The notes under the pieces: model-generated
Seen by the model: only the letters and a program-made list of their open reading frames with translations
The model's database searches: none
What the model was told of the DNA's origin: nothing
Part shown: positions 6,751-9,998 of the stretch, in pieces
Position numbering within the stretch: the first letter of the stretch is position 1
Layout: every line of letters starts with the position of its first letter
Program-made: the position numbers and the translations under genes
Source of the DNA: JBBAGE01 sp041655055
GTDB taxonomy: Bacteria > Pseudomonadota > Alphaproteobacteria > Rhodobacterales > Rhodobacteraceae
Assembly (NCBI GenBank): GCA_041655055.1
Contig: JBBAGE010000088.1
Coordinates: 1 to 9,998 of the forward strand
Direction: 5' to 3'
DNA: 9,998 nt

Positions 6751-7205
6751 TCATCCACCACTTGCAACAGCGACGGCACCGCCGGGCAGGGCGACAATTC
6801 GTTGCGCACCACATCCGACAGCCGGGTCTGGTGCAAAAACACATAGACATGCGCCGAAAGCCCTTCCCACAGACGGTTGGTCATGCTTTGTGCGCGGCTG
6901 CCCGATATTGCGCCGGTGACCCCTGCCCCGGTATGCATGGCCGAAACCGTTTCATCCACCGCCGCCAGCACATCGGCGATGCGGATATCCGATGCCGGAC
7001 GCGCCAGCCGGTAGCCGCCACCCGGGCCGCGCACCGAGGCCACCAGATCCGCACGCCGCAGCCGAACGAAAAGCTGTTCCAGATAGGGCAGCGAGATATC
7101 CTGCCGCCTGGAAATTTCTGCCAACGAATGCAAACTGCCTTCGGGCTGCAACGCCAGATCAGACAGCGCCACCATCGCATAGCGCCCCTTTGTGCTGAGT
7201 TTCAT
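6747..7205 (-). CDS. iscR: IscR-like Rrf2-family transcription regulator
   Basis: A 152-aa DNA-binding regulator, first gene of the operon and probably its autoregulator. The winged helix-turn-helix is clear: MKLSTKGRYAMVALSDLAL, recognition segment SLPYLEQLFVRLRR with Glu43 (the E. coli residue that discriminates site types), and wing SVRGPGGGYRLARP. Between about 88 and 110, where E. coli IscR has Cys92, Cys98, Cys104 and His107 for its [2Fe-2S] cluster, this protein reads AMHTGAGVTGAISGSRAQ with no cysteine. The only Cys is Cys140 near the C-terminus. Loss of the triad is known for Rhodobacter sphaeroides IscR, reported to bind a cluster in a different way and repress Fe-S genes under iron sufficiency. 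ATG 7205 is the canonical start, although only a weak AGG precedes it. Confidence 0.92.
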   Translation of the reverse strand: MKLSTKGRYAMVALSDLALQPEGSLHSLAEISRRQDISLPYLEQLFVRLRRADLVASVRGPGGGYRLARPASDIRIADVLAAVDETVSAMHTGAGVTGAISGSRAQSMTNRLWEGLSAHVYVFLHQTRLSDVVRNELSPCPAVPSLLQVVDE

Positions 7206-7270
7206 CCTGCAAACCTATGCAAACAGATTGACCTTGAGCGGTTGGGGCCTTAGGTCCATACCACCCGATG

Positions 7271-7287
7271 ACCGCCCAAATGGCGGT
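7271..7287 (-). other. Hairpin near the 5' end of the suf mRNA
   Basis: ACCGCC (7271-7276) and GGCGGT (7282-7287) form a perfect 6-bp inverted repeat with a 5-nt loop. It would lie a few bases downstream of the transcription start predicted from the promoter at 7299-7327, in a leader of about 88 nt. It could stabilise the transcript or be an operator; neither is shown. Confidence 0.4.
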
Positions 7288-7289
7288 GA

Positions 7290-7306
7290 TTTAGAATTGT
7301 TCTAAG
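7290..7306. promoter_or_regulatory. ICE-like (Irr) box
   Basis: TTTAGAA (7290-7296), a TTG spacer, then TTCTAA (7300-7305): a near-perfect dyad matching my recollection of the iron control element bound by Irr, the heme-linked iron regulator of alphaproteobacteria. It lies between iscR and the divergent hydrolase gene, 85 bp from the iscR start and about 58 bp from the hydrolase start. It covers the predicted -10 of the suf promoter, which would fit repression of suf by Irr under low iron, or dual control with IscR. Only the palindrome and its position are seen; the regulator is inferred. Confidence 0.65.
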
Positions 7307-7327
7307 GTATCCGGGGAAAACAGTCAA
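7299..7327 (-). promoter_or_regulatory. Candidate suf operon promoter, TTGACT-N17-TAGAAC
   Basis: On the minus strand TTGACT (7327-7322, five of six consensus bases) is separated by exactly 17 bp from TAGAAC (7304-7299, four of six). Transcription would start near 7292, giving an iscR leader of roughly 88 nt. The -10 lies in the ICE-like box, and the -35 lies in a CAGTC-N7-GACTG dyad (7321-7337), so both hexamers sit in possible operators. Confidence 0.5.
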
Positions 7328-7364
7328 CTATAGACTGACCCCACCCAAGGAGACAGCGACACAG

Positions 7365-8024
7365 ATGCCCGAAGTGATTTTTCCCGGACCCGAAGGACGC
7401 CTTGAAGGCCGCTATCACCCCCAAAAGGAAAAAGACGCGCCGATCGCCATCGTGCTGCATCCGCATCCGCAATTTGGCGGCACGATGAACAATCGCGTCG
7501 TCTATAACCTGCATTATGCGTTCTATAACATGGGATTCACCGTCCTGCGTTTCAACTTTCGCGGCGTGGGCCGGTCGCAGGGCGAATATGATCAGGGCGT
7601 GGGCGAACTGTCGGATGCGGCCTCGGCGCTTGATTACCTGCAATCGCTTAACAGCAATGCGAAACACTGCTGGGTTGCGGGCTTTTCCTTTGGCGCCTGG
7701 ATCGGCATGCAATTGCTGATGCGCCGGCCGGAAATTACCGGCTTTATCAGCGTTTCGCCGCCGGCCAATATGTATGATTTCAGCTTTCTGGCCCCTTGCC
7801 CGGCTTCGGGGCTGATCATCAACGGCTCGGCCGACCGCGTGGCCCCGCCCCGCGATACCGAAACGCTGGTGGGCAAATTGCGCGAGCAAAAAGGCATCAC
7901 CATCACCCACGAAGTGATCGAGGGGGCGGATCATTTCTTCCGCGACGAAGACGAACATATGGCGCCGATGATCAACAGCGTGCAAACCTATGTGCGTCGC
8001 CGCCTGACGGAAACCAGCCGCTAA
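7365..8024 (+). CDS. Alpha/beta hydrolase, COG2945-like
   Basis: A 219-aa probable cytoplasmic serine hydrolase; no signal peptide is seen. It has the small one-domain alpha/beta fold: LHPHPQFGGTMNNRVV (31-46), a hallmark of the COG2945 group, then FNFRGVGRSQG (63-73), nucleophile Ser108 in the elbow GFSFGAWIG, probable acid Asp157 in INGSADRVAPP, and catalytic His190 in EGADHFF. The substrate is unknown; family members are annotated as esterases or dienelactone hydrolase-like. AAGGAGA (7347-7353) lies 11 bases before the ATG. It is transcribed away from the suf operon and shares its control region, and I recall such a hydrolase next to suf genes in other alphaproteobacteria, so a link to Fe-S or iron metabolism is possible but unproven. 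TATAGA at 7329-7334 is a possible -10 with no clear -35. Confidence 0.88.
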   Translation: MPEVIFPGPEGRLEGRYHPQKEKDAPIAIVLHPHPQFGGTMNNRVVYNLHYAFYNMGFTVLRFNFRGVGRSQGEYDQGVGELSDAASALDYLQSLNSNAKHCWVAGFSFGAWIGMQLLMRRPEITGFISVSPPANMYDFSFLAPCPASGLIINGSADRVAPPRDTETLVGKLREQKGITITHEVIEGADHFFRDEDEHMAPMINSVQTYVRRRLTETSR

Positions 8025-8029
8025 AGCGC

Positions 8030-8062
8030 GGCTTTGCGCCCCTTTTCGGGCCGCGCAAAGCC
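8030..8062 (+). terminator. Hairpin after the hydrolase gene
   Basis: GGCTTTGCGC (8030-8039) and GCGCAAAGCC (8053-8062) form a perfect 10-bp stem six bases after the hydrolase stop codon. The sequence after it (ACCGCATACC) has no U run. A competing stem, GCGCGGC (8026-8032) with GCCGCGC (8050-8056), overlaps it and cannot form at the same time. Confidence 0.55.
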
Positions 8063-8153
8063 ACCGCATACCATCGTATACATTGCGGCTTCCCATCCAT
8101 CCGCTTTCCCGCTATAGCCCAAGCGACGAATCCAACGCAAAGGGGGATCACCC

Positions 8154-9365
8154 ATGACCAAAATCAAGGTAACCAATCCTGTCGTCGAGCTTGACGGCGA
8201 TGAAATGACCCGCATCATCTGGGATTTCATCAAGCAAAAACTGATCCTGCCCTATCTGGATATCGACCTGAAATATTACGATCTGGGGATCGAGGAACGC
8301 GATCGCACCAACGACCAGATCACCATCGACGCCGCCGAAGCGATCAAGAAATACGGCGTCGGCGTCAAATGCGCGACCATTACCCCCGACGAAGCCCGGG
8401 TCGAGGAATTCGGCCTCAAACAGATGTGGAAATCGCCCAATGGCACGATCCGCAACATTCTGGGCGGTGTGATTTTCCGCGAACCGATCATCTGCCGTAA
8501 CGTGCCGCGCCTTGTGCCCGGCTGGACGAAACCGATCGTGGTGGGCCGCCATGCCTTTGGCGATCAATACCGCGCCACCGATTTCCTGTTCCCCGGCAAG
8601 GGCAAGCTGTCGATCAAATTCGTCGGCGAAGACGGCGAAGTGATCGAGCGCGAAGTTTTCGACGCCCCCGGTGCCGGTGTGACCATGGCGATGTATAACC
8701 TTGATCAGTCGATCATCGATTTCGCACGTTCGTCGATGAACTACGGGCTGATGAAAGGCTGGCCAGTCTATCTTTCAACCAAGAACACCATTTTGAAAGC
8801 CTATGATGGCCGCTTCAAGGATCTGTTCCAAAAGGTGTTCGACGAAGAATTCGCCGACAAGTTCAAGGCCGCCGGCATCACCTACGAACACCGCCTGATC
8901 GACGATATGGTGGCCAGCGCGATGAAATGGTCGGGCGGCTATGTCTGGGCCTGTAAAAATTATGATGGCGACGTGCAATCGGATACCGTTGCGCAGGGCT
9001 TTGGCTCGCTCGGGCTGATGACCAGCGTGTTGATGACCCCCGATGGCCAGACGGTCGAGGCCGAGGCCGCCCATGGCACTGTCACCCGCCATTACCGCGA
9101 ACATCAAAAAGGCAATGAAACCTCGACCAACTCGATCGCGTCGATCTTTGCCTGGACCGGCGGACTGAAGCACCGCGCCAAGCTTGATGATAATGCCGAA
9201 TTGCTGCGCTTTGCCGAAACGCTGGAACGCGTCACCGTGCAGGCCGTCGAAGATGGCTATATGACCAAGGATCTGGCGCTGCTGGTCGGGCCGGAACAAA
9301 AATGGCTCTCGACCATGGGTTATCTTGAAAAGGTTGACGAATACCTGAACAAGGCCCTGGCCTGA
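8154..9365 (+). CDS. icd: NADP-dependent isocitrate dehydrogenase
   Basis: Oxidative decarboxylation of isocitrate to 2-oxoglutarate with NADP+, a TCA-cycle step that also supplies NADPH and the nitrogen-assimilation skeleton. The 403-aa product belongs to the dimeric, eukaryote-like subfamily. Substrate residues fall at the human IDH1 positions: Ser94 and Asn96 in KSPNGTIRN, Arg100, Arg109, Arg132 in VGRHAFGDQYRATD, and Tyr139. Downstream are YLSTKNTILK (Lys210), LIDDMVA (Asp250 and Asp251, metal and substrate site), DGDVQSD (Asp273, Asp277), and the cofactor region AAHGTVTRHYREH and TSTNSIASIFAWTGGL. AAAGGGGGA (8139-8147) lies six bases before the ATG. Hairpins on both sides suggest a single-gene transcript. 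The promoter is not clear; TATAGC at 8113-8118 is a weak -10 candidate. Confidence 0.97.
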   Translation: MTKIKVTNPVVELDGDEMTRIIWDFIKQKLILPYLDIDLKYYDLGIEERDRTNDQITIDAAEAIKKYGVGVKCATITPDEARVEEFGLKQMWKSPNGTIRNILGGVIFREPIICRNVPRLVPGWTKPIVVGRHAFGDQYRATDFLFPGKGKLSIKFVGEDGEVIEREVFDAPGAGVTMAMYNLDQSIIDFARSSMNYGLMKGWPVYLSTKNTILKAYDGRFKDLFQKVFDEEFADKFKAAGITYEHRLIDDMVASAMKWSGGYVWACKNYDGDVQSDTVAQGFGSLGLMTSVLMTPDGQTVEAEAAHGTVTRHYREHQKGNETSTNSIASIFAWTGGLKHRAKLDDNAELLRFAETLERVTVQAVEDGYMTKDLALLVGPEQKWLSTMGYLEKVDEYLNKALA

Positions 9366-9372
9366 TACCCTT

Positions 9373-9398
9373 TGGGGCTGGCGAAACCGCTGGCCCCA
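9373..9398 (+). terminator. Hairpin after icd
   Basis: TGGGGC (9373-9378) pairs with GCCCCA (9393-9398), and the stem continues inward through two G.T wobbles and GCG/CGC to an AAAC loop, about 11 bp in all. It begins seven bases after the icd stop. No U run follows, but the place and strength fit a transcription end. Confidence 0.55.
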
Positions 9399-9410
9399 CC
9401 TATATTGAAC

Positions 9411-9439
9411 GGGCCGCCCCTGCATGCATCGGGCGGCCC
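9411..9439 (+). terminator. Second hairpin between icd and typA
   Basis: GGGCCGCCC (9411-9419) and GGGCGGCCC (9431-9439) form a perfect all-G/C 9-bp stem with an 11-nt loop that contains the palindrome TGCATGCA. It follows the first hairpin by 12 bases and has no U run. It may act with the first as a double stop for icd, as an mRNA 3' stabiliser, or as a repeated intergenic element; which of these cannot be told here. Confidence 0.5.
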
Positions 9440-9461
9440 ATGTGCATTAGCACTGGTATTT

Positions 9462-9484
9462 GCGGCCATTGCAGTATAGGCCGC
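9462..9484. promoter_or_regulatory. Inverted repeat upstream of typA
   Basis: GCGGCC (9462-9467) and GGCCGC (9479-9484) form a 6-bp inverted repeat with an 11-nt loop ending in GTATA, about 30 bp before the typA start. TATAGG (9475-9480) inside it could be a -10, but no -35 stands at proper spacing. It may be an operator or a leader hairpin. Confidence 0.25.
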
Positions 9485-9513
9485 GCCCAAATCCACAGAC
9501 GGAAACGCATTTC

Positions 9514-9998
9514 ATGGACCTACGCAATATTGCCATTATCGCCCACGTCGACCATGGCAAAACCACACTTGTTGATGCATTGCTTAAGCAGTCGGGCAAT
9601 TATCGCGAAAATCAGGCAACCACCGACCGCGCGATGGATAGCGACGCGCTGGAACGCGAACGCGGCATCACCATCCTTGCCAAGGCGACTTCGGTCGAAT
9701 GGAAAGGCGCGCGGGTCAATATTGTTGACACCCCCGGCCACGCCGATTTCGGCGGCGAGGTCGAGCGCATCTTGAACATGGTCGATGGCGTTGTGCTGCT
9801 GGTCGATGCCGCCGAAGGCCCGATGCCGCAAACGAAATTCGTCACCGCCAAGGCGCTGGCTCTGGGCCTGCGCCCGATTGTCGTGCTTAACAAGGTGGAC
9901 AAGCCCGATGCCGATCCTGACCGGGCGCTGGATGAATGTTTCGATCTGTTCGCCAATCTGGGCGCCAGCGATGAGCAGCTTGAATTCCCGCATCTTTA
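9514..9998 (+). CDS. typA: TypA/BipA ribosome-associated GTPase (N-terminal part, cut by window edge)
   Basis: A translational GTPase of the EF-G/LepA superfamily that binds the ribosome and supports subunit assembly and growth under stress or cold. The first 161 codons are present; the full protein is usually about 600 aa. The GTPase domain shows G1 AHVDHGKTT (10-18), G2 with Thr53 in RERGITI, G3 DTPGH (72-76), and G4 NKVD (126-129). MDLRNIAIIAHVDHGKTT and the switch I region NYRENQATTDRAMDSDALE point to TypA rather than LepA or EF-G, as does EQLEFPHL at the edge. ATG 9514 is the canonical start; the upstream ACGGAAAC is only a weak ribosome binding site. The frame is open to the edge. Confidence 0.95.
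   Translation, partial: MDLRNIAIIAHVDHGKTTLVDALLKQSGNYRENQATTDRAMDSDALERERGITILAKATSVEWKGARVNIVDTPGHADFGGEVERILNMVDGVVLLVDAAEGPMPQTKFVTAKALALGLRPIVVLNKVDKPDADPDRALDECFDLFANLGASDEQLEFPHL

Noticed and set aside
7302..8096. 264-codon open frame on the minus strand, opposite the hydrolase
   Set aside because: The hydrolase has an intact catalytic triad and a good ribosome site; the antisense frame has neither motifs nor a start signal and would run through the suf promoter.
258..9998. Possible undescribed defence, toxin or mobile system
   Set aside because: No transposase, integrase, CRISPR repeats, toxin pair or nuclease is present; the genes are housekeeping. Only the tRNA remnant hints at past mobility.

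Overview
The window looks like a chromosomal segment of an alphaproteobacterium, most likely of the Rhodobacteraceae (Rhodobacter/Roseobacter) group. The basis is high G+C with G/C-rich third codon positions, an IscR without the usual cysteine cluster, the gene order iscR - NifS-like desulfurase - sufB - sufC - sufD - YIP1-like membrane protein - sufS, and a eukaryote-like NADP isocitrate dehydrogenase. The genus cannot be named from this sequence alone.

Region 1 (1-257, minus strand): tRNA-Arg material. The first 22 nt of a tRNA gene begin at 22 and run off the left edge. A second copy of the same 5' end lies at 158-201. It continues through a complete anticodon arm (CCG) and then breaks off without a T arm or acceptor 3' strand. 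The broken copy has a plausible promoter just upstream; between the two copies is about 135 bp of visibly AT-richer DNA.

Region 2 (258-7205, minus strand): a seven-gene iron-sulfur assembly operon running from iscR down to sufS. Most junctions are 4-8 bp overlaps or short gaps; the exception is about 160 bp between sufB and sufC, which holds only a possible 28-codon ORF. A GC-rich hairpin closes the operon five bases after sufS. The two cysteine desulfurases supply persulfide sulfur, SufBCD is the ATP-driven scaffold, and IscR is the probable cluster-sensing repressor. No sufE, sufA or sufT (DUF59) gene is present; the tRNA material follows sufS directly.

Region 3 (7206-7364): a divergent regulatory region. 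A TTGACT-N17-TAGAAC promoter for the suf operon can be read on the minus strand, and its -10 lies inside a TTTAGAA-N3-TTCTAA dyad that resembles the Irr-bound iron control element (ICE box). A short hairpin sits at the predicted start of the mRNA.

Region 4 (7365-9998, plus strand): a small alpha/beta hydrolase (COG2945-like), icd (NADP isocitrate dehydrogenase), and the first 161 codons of the ribosome-associated GTPase typA/bipA, cut by the right edge. Strong hairpins separate these genes.

All full-length protein genes look intact. I do not see a clearly new biological system. The parts most worth a second look are the duplicated tRNA 5' half at the end of the suf operon, the ICE-like box over the suf promoter, the cysteine-poor IscR, and the membrane protein inside the Fe-S operon.
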